From: Blautia sp. AF19-10LB
GTDB lineage: Bacteria; Bacillota; Clostridia; Lachnospirales; Lachnospiraceae
Assembly (NCBI RefSeq): GCF_003461245.1
Contig: NZ_QTWS01000032.1
Span: forward strand, 222-43,179
DNA: 42,958 nt
Direction of reading: 5' to 3'
Made by a program: the position numbers and the translations under genes. Under the pieces are notes generated by a model that ran no database searches, was not told the origin of the DNA, and saw only the letters and a program-made list of their open reading frames with translations. Shown here in pieces: positions 8,349 through 17,205 of the stretch (position 1 is the first letter of the stretch; each line of letters opens with the position of its first letter).

Positions 8349-8450
8349 TAATGCCTTCATACTTATTTTCGAATATTCATTCACATAAAGGGGTTGTTGC
8401 TGCAAAGATGAGAGATCATTTTTGCGGCAGCAGCCCTGATTTCAAGAGTT

Positions 8451-8558
8451 TTATTGGCTTGATATGAACTTACTATAATTTGAACCAACCAGTTTAGAGT
8501 AATTTTATTGACTTGTTATGTATTTGCTATAGTTTAAGCCAATTAATTCCGAGATTTT
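8451..8558 (+). repeat. Imperfect tandem repeat of about 54 bp with promoter-like units
   Basis: Two units start with TTATTG at 8451 and 8505. Each continues with a cognate of CTTG-TATG and places TATAAT (first) or TATAGT (second) 17 bases after TTATTG, then a run similar to TTTGAACCAA / TTTAAGCCAA. The units have diverged at many positions, so the duplication is old. They look like duplicated sigma-A promoters, but no gene follows on the plus strand. Confidence 0.5.
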
Positions 8559-8669
8559 GGTGGACTTTATTTGTACTTATCTGTTTGCTAGTCATTTATA
8601 GCCTGAAATTTGGATGGTCTAATTTGCCATTACTTTTTCCAAGGTCATTAAAGGATAGCAAAATAAAGC

Positions 8670-8717
8670 AAAACCGCCGCCAGGCAGATGTTCCTATCTG
8701 TTTCTGGCAGCGGTTTT
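8670..8717 (-). terminator. Terminator of the flavodiiron protein gene
   Basis: AAAACCGCCGCCAG (8670-8683) pairs with CTGGCAGCGGTTTT (8704-8717); the single non-Watson-Crick position is a G-U pair only when read on the minus strand. GCAGAT and ATCTGT extend the stem inward. On the minus strand a T-rich tail follows. Confidence 0.8.
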
Positions 8718-8769
8718 ATTTATGGATTGAATGGTTTAGCAGATCACAATGATCTGAATTGGAGGTTTT

Positions 8770-10560
8770 TTACTGGATCGGCTCGAAATCTACAGCGCCG
8801 TGTTTGCACAGCGGGCAGATGATGTCTTCCGGGAGTTCGTCGCCTTCGTAGATGTAGCCGCAGACTTTGCAGACAAAGCCTTTCTTTCCTTCGGTCTGCG
8901 GTTTTGGTTTGACGTTGTTCTGGTAGTAGGTGTAGGTCATGGTCTCCTGGTCGCTCATGACACGGGCTTCGGTGACACTGCAGATGAACATGCCATGGGT
9001 TCCGAGGTCAACATATTGCTCTACCTTGAGGGACATGAATGCGTTGATGTATTTGTCCAGGAATACAAGTCCGTTGCCGGAACGGTTGACTTTCTGGCCT
9101 GCGAATTTGTCAGCAGTTCTGCCGGACTGGAAACCGAATCTTTCAAAAACAGAGAACGGTGCTTCGACGGACAGACAGTTTACATTCAGGACACCAGTCT
9201 GCTGGATCACATGGTGAGAGTAGTTGGCTTTGTTGATGTTGACTGCTACACGGTACGGGTTATCGGTCAGCTGGGTAACAGTGTTTACGATCAGTCCGTT
9301 GTCACGTTTTCCATCGTTGGAAGTCACAACATAGAGACCGTATCCGATACGGAAAAGTGCAGACATATCATTTTTGTTTGCGAGAGTATCGTTCTTGGCG
9401 ATATATTCTTTGCAGAGTTCATCGGTCATTGCCTCGATCTCTTTTCTGTTTTCTTCTTTTACAGCGGACCAGATGTGGACGTTGTTCTTTAACCAGTCGA
9501 TCTTTTTGCACGGAGCCATCATTTCTTTCATGACTTTGGCTGCCAGAGGAGCCCAGGAGCCATTTTCGATGATTCCTACCGTGCGGTTCTGGAAATTATG
9601 CTCTACCAGTCTGGTGATAAAGTCATTCATGAACGGATAGATGCTCGCATTGTAAGTGGTGGTTGCAAGGACCAGTTTGGAATAACGGAAAGCGTCGCTG
9701 AGAGCCTGGGACATATCGTCTCTTGCAAGGTCATAGACGAGAACCCGCGGACATCCTTTGGATTTGAGTTTTTCTGCAAGGAGATATACAGCGTCTCTGG
9801 TGTGACCATATACGGAAGTATAGGCGATCACGATTCCGTCTGTCTCCGGTGTGTAGGAGGACCAGGTGTCATAGAGTCCGATATAATGGCCAAGATCTTC
9901 AGTGAGTACAGGACCATGAAGCGGACAGATCTTCTGGATATCAAGTGTTGCGGCAACTTTGAGAAGCGCCTGAACCTGTTTTCCGTATTTTCCTACGATA
10001 CCGATGAAGTAACGTCTTGCTTCGTCATCCCATGGCTCCTCTACATCGAGCGCACCGAATTTGCCGAAACCGTCTGCGGAAAACAGAACTTTTTCTGTGC
10101 TGTCATAAGTCACCATAACTTCCGGCCAGTGTACCATCGGAGCAAAGACAAAAGTAAGCTGATGGAATCCAAGAGAAAGTGTACCGCCGTTTTCTACTTC
10201 GATCTTGCGTCCCTCGAGGTCGAGATCAAAGAAGTTCTGGATCATGTTGAATGCTTTTTTGTTGGAAACAACTGTGGTGTCCGGATAAACTTTGAGGAAG
10301 TTTGCCACGTTTGCTGCATGGTCCGGTTCCATATGCTGAACGATCAGGTAATCCGGTCTGCGTCCGTCGAGGATCTGCTGGATATTGTCGAGCCATTCAT
10401 GTGTGAAGTTGGCATCTACGGTATCCATAACCGCGATCTTGTCATCCAGGATCACGTAAGAGTTGTAGGACATTCCGTTTGGAACCTTATACTGTCCTTC
10501 AAAAAGGTCAACCTGATGGTCATTTACACCTGCGTATCTGATAGTATCTGTGATCTTCAT
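8770..10560 (-). CDS. Flavodiiron protein fused to flavin reductase and rubredoxin domains
   Basis: This 596-residue cytoplasmic protein carries four modules. Residues 1-250 are the metallo-beta-lactamase diiron domain with ligands H76-x-E78-x-D80-H81, H144, D163 and H215. About 255-395 is a flavodoxin domain (IAYTSVYGHTRDAV, FMN-binding). About 405-540 is a flavin-reductase-like FMN domain (RIGYGLYVVTS). About 550-596 is a rubredoxin with CKVCGYIY and CPLCKHG. Flavodiiron proteins reduce O2 to water and/or NO to N2O; in strict anaerobes they mainly detoxify oxygen. The built-in reductase and rubredoxin suggest a self-contained electron chain from NAD(P)H. ATG 10560 is chosen because GGAGGG lies eight bases upstream and the family begins there; upstream in-frame codons are unlikely. 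It is divergent from a Crp/Fnr gene with a palindrome between them, which suggests direct control. Confidence 0.95.
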   Translation of the reverse strand: MKITDTIRYAGVNDHQVDLFEGQYKVPNGMSYNSYVILDDKIAVMDTVDANFTHEWLDNIQQILDGRRPDYLIVQHMEPDHAANVANFLKVYPDTTVVSNKKAFNMIQNFFDLDLEGRKIEVENGGTLSLGFHQLTFVFAPMVHWPEVMVTYDSTEKVLFSADGFGKFGALDVEEPWDDEARRYFIGIVGKYGKQVQALLKVAATLDIQKICPLHGPVLTEDLGHYIGLYDTWSSYTPETDGIVIAYTSVYGHTRDAVYLLAEKLKSKGCPRVLVYDLARDDMSQALSDAFRYSKLVLATTTYNASIYPFMNDFITRLVEHNFQNRTVGIIENGSWAPLAAKVMKEMMAPCKKIDWLKNNVHIWSAVKEENRKEIEAMTDELCKEYIAKNDTLANKNDMSALFRIGYGLYVVTSNDGKRDNGLIVNTVTQLTDNPYRVAVNINKANYSHHVIQQTGVLNVNCLSVEAPFSVFERFGFQSGRTADKFAGQKVNRSGNGLVFLDKYINAFMSLKVEQYVDLGTHGMFICSVTEARVMSDQETMTYTYYQNNVKPKPQTEGKKGFVCKVCGYIYEGDELPEDIICPLCKHGAVDFEPIQ

Positions 10561-10632
10561 ATTTCGTACCCTCCAATTTGTTATGAGTTTTATGTAAAAC
10601 GTTTTTTGTATCCTTGACTTTGTTAAAAGTAT

Positions 10633-10658
10633 AACAGAATACAGAAGAGAATTCTGTT
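10633..10658. promoter_or_regulatory. Palindromic operator between flavodiiron and Crp/Fnr genes
   Basis: AACAGAAT (10633-10640) and ATTCTGTT (10651-10658) form a perfect inverted repeat. A third half-site, ACAGAA (10641-10646), allows an alternative palindrome with TTCTGT (10652-10657). The position between two divergent genes, one a Crp/Fnr protein, makes it the likely binding site of that regulator. The dyad differs from the E. coli FNR site. Confidence 0.6.
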
Positions 10659-10739
10659 GCAAAAGTCACAAAAATGCTCTTAATTGAGAAAAATAATGTT
10701 ATAATAATGGAAAAACAATGGAAAGAGATGAGGGGAAAA

Positions 10740-11375
10740 ATGGAGCACATCACACTTTTTACAGATATTCTGCCCGAAGAACAGGAAAGAATGCGTGTCT
10801 GTTTTCATGCAAGGGAAATGACGTTCCGAAACGGAGAAACCATCATGGAATATTCAAACTCCATGAAAAAGATCGGTCTGATCCTCTATGGCAGGGCGAT
10901 ACTTTACTGCTGTGACACCGAGGGAAATGAGTACATGATCGATGAACTCAATAAAGATGCCGTTTTTGGCGAGCCGTTTTTGCTTCCGACGGATTCACAG
11001 CATTATTATGTCCGTGCGGCACAGGAGACCAGGATCATATTTATCGACTACGAGCATGTGATCAAACGCTGCGACCAGGCATGCCACCATCACAGCCAGA
11101 TGGTCAGCAATCTGTTGCAGCTTACCGCGATCCAGTCCCGGCAGCAGAATGAGCGGATCTACATGCTTTCCAGATCCAGTACACGTAAGAAACTGATAAC
11201 CTATCTCAATACACTTTCCGCAGAAAAACACAGCAAAGACCTCACACTTCCTATGTCCTATACCGCACTGGCACAGTATTTAAGTGTCGACCGCAGTGCC
11301 ATGACGAGAGAACTTAAGAACCTCGAAGCCGAAGGAATCATAGAGAAAAATGGAAAGCAGATCCATATGATTTGA
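10740..11375 (+). CDS. Crp/Fnr family transcription regulator
   Basis: The 211-residue protein has an N-terminal cyclic-nucleotide-binding-like beta barrel (LILYGRAILYCCDTEGNEYMI) and a C-terminal Crp-type winged helix whose recognition segment is YTALAQYLSVDRSAMTREL. It lacks the N-terminal cysteine cluster of E. coli FNR, so an iron-sulfur sensor of that layout is unlikely; the signal is unknown. ATG 10740 follows GAGGGG. TATAAT at 10700-10705 is a plausible -10 with a poor -35. Its divergent position suggests it regulates the flavodiiron gene, possibly as an oxygen, NO or redox sensor. Confidence 0.9.
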   Translation: MEHITLFTDILPEEQERMRVCFHAREMTFRNGETIMEYSNSMKKIGLILYGRAILYCCDTEGNEYMIDELNKDAVFGEPFLLPTDSQHYYVRAAQETRIIFIDYEHVIKRCDQACHHHSQMVSNLLQLTAIQSRQQNERIYMLSRSSTRKKLITYLNTLSAEKHSKDLTLPMSYTALAQYLSVDRSAMTRELKNLEAEGIIEKNGKQIHMI

Positions 11376-11401
11376 CACAGGCAGAAGAGGAAGAGTATAC
11401 T
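11372..11401 (+). promoter_or_regulatory. Sigma-A promoter of the substrate-binding protein gene
   Basis: TTGACA (11372-11377) and TATACT (11396-11401) are separated by 18 bases. The -35 overlaps the stop codon region of the Crp/Fnr gene. Confidence 0.7.
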
Positions 11402-11429
11402 GAAAATAGTATATAAAATGAGGAAAGAA

Positions 11430-12224
11430 ATGAGAAATTTTATTAAAAAACTATGCCCGTTGTTTCTCGGAGCTGTGATGCTGACAGGAAATATACAGAG
11501 TATTCTGGCATCAGATGAGAGCACAGAAACTCTTACAGATCTTATGATAGGCTGTGATGAATATAAGCCATATAATTACTTTGACGAAAACGGAAATCTG
11601 GTAGGAATTGATGCGGATCTTGCAGAGGAAGCCTGCCATCGAATGGGATATGAGCCGGTTTATGTTATCATGAAGTGGACGGAAAAAGAAGCTTATCTTG
11701 GTGAACAGATCATAGACTGTATCTGGGATTCCCATTCTCTGAACGGAAGAGAAGACAGTTATCTCTGGTCCGAACCATATATGTACAGTCAGGAGTCTGT
11801 CATCGTAAATGAGGATAGTTCCATCAACAGTCTGGATGATCTCAATGACAAAAACATAGCAACTCTGGTTAATACACGTGCAGAAGATATTCTTCTGCAG
11901 CTGGATATCTCACCCGAGATTTATCCCCGGAATATATATAGTTTTCAGCTGATGAAGGAATGCCTGACAGCGTTGCGGCAGGGGTATGTGGATGCTGTTG
12001 CGGGTGACAAGCTGTATCTTGAGACTTATATGAAGGACTATCCGGGCAGGTTCCGTATTCTTGATGAAAGCCTGGAAACTTCCAAGCTGGCAGTGGCTTT
12101 TTCAAAAGATACAGACCCGGAACTGGTCGATAAACTGAATGAAACTTTGAATGAAATGAAGCTGGACGGAACCATTGACAGGATTCTGGAGAAGTATGAA
12201 ACTTCAGTGGAAAATGCTTCGTAG
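11430..12224 (+). CDS. Extracellular solute-binding protein family 3
   Basis: The protein starts with a Sec signal peptide (KKLCPLFLGAVMLTG, cleavage near ILASDES) followed by an SBP_bac_3 domain of about 230 residues, with the typical GCDEYKPYNYFDENGNLVGIDADLAEE opening split over residues about 33-59 and the C-terminal DGTIDRILEKY. It lacks a lipobox cysteine. No ABC permease or ATPase is nearby; instead the sensor-kinase remnant follows at once, so it probably served as the periplasm-type sensory partner of that kinase. ATG 11430 has AGGAAAG just upstream; ATG 11418 has none. Its last 29 bases overlap the next frame, where a deletion may have joined the genes. Confidence 0.8.
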   Translation: MRNFIKKLCPLFLGAVMLTGNIQSILASDESTETLTDLMIGCDEYKPYNYFDENGNLVGIDADLAEEACHRMGYEPVYVIMKWTEKEAYLGEQIIDCIWDSHSLNGREDSYLWSEPYMYSQESVIVNEDSSINSLDDLNDKNIATLVNTRAEDILLQLDISPEIYPRNIYSFQLMKECLTALRQGYVDAVAGDKLYLETYMKDYPGRFRILDESLETSKLAVAFSKDTDPELVDKLNETLNEMKLDGTIDRILEKYETSVENAS

Positions 12225-13428
12225 GGGGCAGAACAGTGAGATCGAGGGGATCATCAAGTTCATGAAAGAACAGTGTATCCGTTATGATAATATTCTTACA
12301 AACAGTAAAGTGCGGATACGGACAGATCTTATAGAGAAGACGACGGAACTGAAACGATGTATGCAGAAGGAAGACATGGACGAGGAACAATTTCAGGAAT
12401 ATCTGGAAGAGCAGCGTCTGACAGGAATCCTGCTTGTTGATAAAGACCTTGAGATCATCCAGAATATCTGTACAGAAAAAATCCCGACAAGTCTCTGGAA
12501 AAATGCATTTCGTAATCAGAATCTCCAGAATGTATTTTCCTATAAAAACAGAGTTCTGACTGATCAGATCGTAACGGATGAGGAAGAGACTTATTACTAC
12601 GCAGCAATGTCAGATGGTGATGCAGACAAAATCGTTGTGTGTTATGAAAATGCTTCAAAGAAGGCAGAGCAGGAAGACGAAGTCAGCATAGAGACGATCC
12701 TTACCGGCTACAAAGTGGAGCGAAATGGGATCGTGGCACTCACAGATGGGGAAACTGTGATCAGTTCCAATGATGAAACGATGCAGGGAAAAAAGATTTC
12801 AGACTGCCCTCGGATCATGATGTTCAACTCTGCCTGGATTCCGGAAAGTCTGGTCTGTGTAGAGGAAAATGGAAATATATACTATGGCAGGCACACCAAC
12901 TGTGGACAGTATTATATCTATGTTTTCTTTCCAAAAAATGAGGTTTTTGCCGAGCGTGGTATGGTCATGACATATGCAGTATGTCTCTATCTGGCATTCT
13001 GGTTTATACTTCTTGAAATACGTAGAAGAGGCGAAAAACGAAGACGAGATGACCTGGAATATCAGCATAATATCATTAATGCGATCAGCAAAATTTATAT
13101 GACAAACTATGTGGTGGATCTGAAAAAGAATAAATTTGAGATCATTCGTGCACCGGAGATCGTTTCAAAAGTTGCAAAAAATTTCAAAACTGCATCAGAG
13201 ATCGTAGATGCAGTCACAGAATATTTTGTCGGCAAAGATTATCAGGAAGGAATGCGGGAAGTTACAGAACTGTCCACAATTTCTGACAGACTCCGGGGAA
13301 AAGAAGCACTCAATTATACATTTAAGGACAGAGGCGGTACGTGGTTTATGCTGAATGTTCTGCCTAAAAGGATCCTTCCTAATGGAGAGATTGAATCAGT
13401 AATTTTTACTGCGCAGGATGAGCCATGA
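12196..13428 (+). pseudogene. N-terminal part of a broken hybrid sensor kinase
   Basis: The frame encodes an extracytoplasmic-like helical sensor region (FMKEQCIRYDNILTNSK onward), one transmembrane helix near 12961-13020 (MTYAVCLYLAFWFILLEI), and a cytoplasmic PAS-like domain ending in IFTAQDEP at a stop. Two parts expected in such kinases are missing: a first transmembrane helix at the N-terminus, and the coiled-coil that should lead to the HisKA domain. The protein therefore cannot place its sensor outside the cell or phosphorylate. ATG 12196 has a GGAG nearby and is the best start, but it lies inside the preceding gene. I read it as a deletion-damaged gene with its C-terminal half in the next frame. 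Confidence 0.7.
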
Positions 13429-14536
13429 TATCCGCACGCCGATCAATGGAATTATGGGCATGCTGAACATCGGAGATCACTTTCCGGAAGATATGGAAAA
13501 ACAGGCGGAATGCAGAGAAAAAATCCGTGGTGCATCGTCATTTTTGTTTGAACTTGTAAATGATGTGCTTGATATGAGCAAGATGGAATCTGGAAAGATC
13601 GAACTGGAGGAAGTCCCGTTTGATCTGTTGGACCTGCTGGATGAAGTTGTTTCAATGATTGAAGTTCAGGCGATGGGACATGGTCTTGATTTCATTTATG
13701 AACGGCACGAGGAAATCCATCGTCAGGTGATCGGAAGTCCGGTACATTTAAGACAGATCCTGATGAATATTGCAGGAAATGCAGTCAAATATAACCGTGA
13801 AAATGGTTCGATCAGACTGGCTTATCAGGAGACTGCTTTTGACGGAGCGAATGCTACGTTTGAGTTTGTATGTGCTGATACCGGCAAGGGCATGAGTAAA
13901 GAATTTCAGGAGCATATGTTTGAGCCGTTTTCCCAGGAAGAAAATGGTGCCCGCACGACTTTTGGCGGAAGCGGACTGGGACTTTCAATTGTTCAGAAAC
14001 TCGTAGAAAAGATGAACGGACAGATCAGCGTTGTGAGCGAGGAAGGAAAAGGAAGTACTTTTACCATCACTCTGACTCTTAGGGTAGACCCATTGACGGA
14101 AAGCGATTCCAGGGAGCCGGAGCTGAAGACGCAAAGGAAGTCGATCAAGGGAATACGGATCCTTCTTGCAGAGGATAATGCGCTGAATATGGAGATTGCA
14201 GAGTTTATCCTGGAAAGCGAGGGAGCTGTGATAACGAAAGCATGGAATGGTCAGGAGGCTGTTGACATTTTCCAGAATTCAGATGAGGGTACTTTCGATA
14301 TCATCCTTATGGATGTAATGATGCCAGTCATGGACGGATTGAGTGCAACCAGGACGATCAGGGAAATGGATCGAAAGGATGCCAGAGAAATCCCGATCAT
14401 AGCGATGACCGCCAATGCATTCGATGAGGACCGCAAACGGAGCCGCGAGGCAGGAATGGACAGACATCTTGCAAAACCGCTGGATCCGCGGGAGATCGTA
14501 AAGACGATAAGTGAATGTATTTCGCACAAAAAGTAA
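13418..14536 (+). pseudogene. C-terminal part of a broken hybrid sensor kinase (HisKA-HATPase-REC)
   Basis: The frame starts abruptly at the phosphorylation box (MSHDIRTPING), then has the ATP-binding domain with NIAGNAVKYN (N box), DTGKGMS (G1) and GGSGLGLSI (G2), and a receiver domain with phospho-acceptor Asp in IILMDVMMPVMDG and the conserved Lys in HLAKPLD. In intact family members the phospho-His helix is preceded in the same chain by a PAS domain and about 35 residues of coiled coil. Here that link is gone and the frame is shifted by one relative to the 12196-13428 part, with an 11-base overlap. No RBS precedes the ATG. The receiver output partner, if any, is not in the window. Confidence 0.75.
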
Positions 14537-14550
14537 GAAATTTTGAGATG

Positions 14551-14588
14551 ACCGTCGGAGATTATTATAATTTTCGGCGGTTATTTTA
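14551..14588 (+). terminator. Terminator after the kinase remnant
   Basis: ACCGTCGGA (14551-14559) pairs with TTCGGCGGT (14573-14581) using two wobble pairs, and TATTTTA follows. It is moderate in strength. Confidence 0.6.
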
Positions 14589-14598
14589 CACAGGGTAC

Positions 14599-14627
14599 TT
14601 GACAGGAGAAACAATCAGAATTATATT
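14599..14627 (+). promoter_or_regulatory. Sigma-A promoter of the TetR gene
   Basis: A consensus TTGACA (14599-14604) and TATATT (14622-14627) are separated by exactly 17 bases. The palindrome that follows covers the start point, so this promoter is probably self-repressed. Confidence 0.85.
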
Positions 14628-14629
14628 TA

Positions 14630-14653
14630 TAACAGTGTTACATAACACTGTTA
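14630..14653. promoter_or_regulatory. Perfect 24-bp TetR operator
   Basis: TAACAGTGTTA (14630-14640), a two-base spacer and TAACACTGTTA (14643-14653) are perfectly complementary. The site lies between the -10 and the RBS of the TetR gene. A half-site-like copy (AGTGTTATGTAATA, about 15397-15410) sits just downstream of the TATAAT at 15384-15389 in front of the ABC exporter genes, suggesting that the same protein controls both units. Confidence 0.85.
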
Positions 14654-14664
14654 CGGAGGAGCAG

Positions 14665-15294
14665 ATGACAAAACCAGTAGAAGGAGTTTCAGAGAAAATC
14701 CTGGCATGTGCCAGGGAAGAATTTCTGGAGAAGGGCTATTCCGATGCCTCTCTTCGGACGATCGCGGCAAAGGCAGACGTTACAACCGGATCTATCTATT
14801 CCAGATTCGGCGGGAAGGAAGGTCTGTTCAGTGCGATCGTACAGCCGGCAGCAGATGAATTTACGGACATTTTTCTTCGTACACAGGAGGAGTTTCATGC
14901 AGTGGATGAGGAGAAACAGGCAGGTTTGATGGATGCATATGTGACCTCAGGAATGGAAAAAATGCTAGACTGTATGTATGATCATTTTGAAGAGTTTCAG
15001 CTCCTGCTGGATGCCTCTTATGGAACGAAATTCCAGAATTTTGTAGAGCATCTCGTAGAGATCGAGACGGAATATACCTACAAATTCATGCAGGTGATCC
15101 AGTTCCAGAACGAAGGTGCGAAGGAGATTCCGGAGGAATTCATTCACATCATGACGACCGCTCTTTTTGAGAGTGCCTTTGAGGTTGTCCGTCACAAGAT
15201 GCCGAGAGAAAAGGCAGAGGATTATGTGAAGATGCTGGAGAAATATCATTACGGAGGCTGGAACGCGATCATGAATTTTGATGAAAACAGATGA
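14665..15294 (+). CDS. TetR/AcrR family repressor
   Basis: The 209-residue protein has the TetR helix-turn-helix at about residues 8-55 (ILACAREEFLEKGYSDASLRTIA, then TTGSIYSRFGGKEGLF, split here by position), followed by a helical ligand-binding domain typical of the family. ATG 14665 has GGAGGA at the right distance and starts directly after the operator; codons further upstream lie in the promoter. It probably represses itself and the downstream exporter genes until an effector binds. The inducer cannot be predicted. Confidence 0.93.
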   Translation: MTKPVEGVSEKILACAREEFLEKGYSDASLRTIAAKADVTTGSIYSRFGGKEGLFSAIVQPAADEFTDIFLRTQEEFHAVDEEKQAGLMDAYVTSGMEKMLDCMYDHFEEFQLLLDASYGTKFQNFVEHLVEIETEYTYKFMQVIQFQNEGAKEIPEEFIHIMTTALFESAFEVVRHKMPREKAEDYVKMLEKYHYGGWNAIMNFDENR

Positions 15295-15303
15295 TCAGTA
15301 AAG

Positions 15304-15341
15304 AAGACTGCTTTTTGCAGCGGCAGAAGGGCAGTCTTTTC
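15304..15341 (+). terminator. Terminator after the TetR gene
   Basis: AAGACTGC (15304-15311) pairs with GCAGTCTT (15331-15338), followed by TTTT. It separates the repressor mRNA from the exporter operon. Confidence 0.75.
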
Positions 15342-15446
15342 TAAAAACTACTGGTTAGACAATACTAATAAAAGTCAGTACTATATAATCACGGTAAGTG
15401 TTATGTAATAATAAAGCGGTTTTCGAACTTTGGAAGGGAGGATATT

Positions 15447-17204
15447 ATGAAGAAAAAAAGTTCATTATCACGACTTTTTGAGTATGCAGGAAAGTACAAG
15501 TATCTGACGGTTCTCTCCTGGATACTCTCGGCAGTCAGCGCATGGATCGCACTGGTACCGTTTTATTATATCTGGAGGATCATAAAGGAAGTTCTGGCGG
15601 TGGCACCGGATTACAGCCAGGCACAGAATCTCAAAGGTTATGGATGGGCGGCAGTCGGATTTGCGCTTCTGTCCATGATTATCTACGTAGGATCACTGAT
15701 GTGTTCGCATGTTGCAGCGTTTCACGTACAGGCAGAAATGCGTTCTCAGATGATGCATCATATCGTGACTCTGCCGATGGGATTCATGGACAGCGAGGGA
15801 AGCGGTAAGATCCGCAAGATCGTCAATGAATCCAGTGCAGCGACTGAAACTTATCTGGCACATCAGCTTCCGGACCAGACAGGGGCTTATGCGACACCAG
15901 TCGGACTTCTTGTCCTGCTTCTCGTTTTTGACTGGAGGCTGGGGCTTCTGAGTCTGGTCCCGGTTGTTGCAGCATTCCTGATCATGGGCTCCATGACCGG
16001 TGAAAAGATGCAGCAGAAGATGAAAGAATATCAGAATGCGCTTGAGGAAATGTCCAGTGAAGCAGTGGAATATGTCAGAGGAATCCCGGTTGTAAAGACA
16101 TTCGGACAGTCTGTATTTTCGTTCAAACGTTTTCAGACTTCCATCAAGAATTATGAGAAATGGACGATCTCTTACACCAAAGATCTGCGTATGCCGATGG
16201 TACTTTATACGACCATCATCAATGCGGTATTTTCCGTGCTGATCGCGACTGCGTTTTTCTTTACGGCGAGTGATGCATACCTTCTGAACCTGCTGTTTTA
16301 TATCATTATCACACCGATCATCACGGTAACTCTGAACAAGATCATGTTCGCAAGTGAAAACCAGATGATTGTTGCGGATGCCCTGGAAAGAATCGATGGG
16401 ATCCTGGACCGCCAGCCTCTTCCGGAAACAAAAGACGGCAGGGCAGTGGAGGACAGTTCTGTTACATTTGAGAATGTTTCCTTCCGTTACGAAAACGCAT
16501 CCAAGGATGCTCTGCATCAGATCAGTCTTCAGATAAAAGACGGAGAACATGTGGCGTTTGTCGGACCATCCGGAGGCGGCAAAACAACTCTGGCAAGCCT
16601 TGCCGCAAGGTTTTTTGACACGACAGAAGGAACTGTCCGTATCGGCGGCGTGGATGTGCGTGACATCCCGTCAGAGAAACTTATGGAAAAAGTTTCCTTC
16701 GTTTTTCAGGACAGTAAACTTCTCAAAATGTCCATCTACGACAACGTGCGTATGGGCAAAAAAGATGCAACAAGAGAGGAAGTCCTTCAGGCACTGAAAG
16801 ATGCACAGTGCGAGGACATTATTGCAAAAATGCCGAACGGGATCGATACTGTGATCGGGAGCAAAGGAACCTATGTTTCCGGCGGAGAAGCGCAGAGACT
16901 TTCCATCGCGAGAGCAATGCTTAAAGCTGCTCCGATCCTGATCCTGGATGAGGCAACTGCATTTGCAGACCCGGATAACGAAGCAAAAGTGCAGGCGGCT
17001 TTTTCCAGACTATCTGAGGGAAAAACCGTTATCATGATCGCACACAGACTGTCATCTGTTGTAGATGCAGATCGGATCTGTGTCCTCAAAGACGGAGAGA
17101 TCAGAGAGATGGGAACACACAAAGATCTCGTCGCAAACGGCGGAATTTATGCCCATATGTGGGAGGCATACAATCAGTCTGTCTGCTGGAAGGTAGGTGC
17201 TTGA
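15447..17204 (+). CDS. ABC exporter subunit 1 (YbtP/IrtA-like half transporter)
   Basis: The 585-residue half transporter has a six-helix membrane domain (about residues 15-300) and an ATPase domain with Walker A GPSGGGKTT, signature VSGGEAQRLS and Walker B ILILDEATAFADPDNE, then the H-loop IAHRLS. The ATAFADPDNE variant is typical of the YbtP/YbtQ and IrtA/IrtB type, which handle siderophores, and related clostridial exporters of unknown cargo. It should pair with the next gene product in the membrane. GAAGGGAGG precedes the ATG. A TATAAT and a partial TetR half-site lie about 40-60 bases upstream. Confidence 0.92.
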   Translation: MKKKSSLSRLFEYAGKYKYLTVLSWILSAVSAWIALVPFYYIWRIIKEVLAVAPDYSQAQNLKGYGWAAVGFALLSMIIYVGSLMCSHVAAFHVQAEMRSQMMHHIVTLPMGFMDSEGSGKIRKIVNESSAATETYLAHQLPDQTGAYATPVGLLVLLLVFDWRLGLLSLVPVVAAFLIMGSMTGEKMQQKMKEYQNALEEMSSEAVEYVRGIPVVKTFGQSVFSFKRFQTSIKNYEKWTISYTKDLRMPMVLYTTIINAVFSVLIATAFFFTASDAYLLNLLFYIIITPIITVTLNKIMFASENQMIVADALERIDGILDRQPLPETKDGRAVEDSSVTFENVSFRYENASKDALHQISLQIKDGEHVAFVGPSGGGKTTLASLAARFFDTTEGTVRIGGVDVRDIPSEKLMEKVSFVFQDSKLLKMSIYDNVRMGKKDATREEVLQALKDAQCEDIIAKMPNGIDTVIGSKGTYVSGGEAQRLSIARAMLKAAPILILDEATAFADPDNEAKVQAAFSRLSEGKTVIMIAHRLSSVVDADRICVLKDGEIREMGTHKDLVANGGIYAHMWEAYNQSVCWKVGA

Positions 17205-17205
17205 T

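Larger units (their letters stand above)
8349..8769. other. Intergenic region with a hairpin, a tandem duplication and a terminator
   Basis: No gene is supportable here. It contains a 16-bp hairpin with three G-U pairs (8391-8406 with 8421-8436) lacking a T tract, an imperfect tandem repeat (8451-8558) and the minus-strand terminator of the flavodiiron gene (8670-8717). These are listed separately where useful. Confidence 0.6.

Noticed and set aside
8513..8752. Small hydrophobic frame in the gap before the flavodiiron gene
   Set aside because: It runs through the tandem repeat and the terminator hairpin and lacks an RBS, so it is not a gene.
8800..9492. A long open frame of 230 codons on the plus strand opposite the flavodiiron gene
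   Set aside because: It is the reverse shadow of the conserved minus-strand gene, has no RBS and encodes no recognisable motif.
9598..10617. A 339-codon plus-strand frame opposite the flavodiiron gene
   Set aside because: Again a shadow; the minus-strand reading shows all diiron ligands and domain motifs, whereas this frame has none.
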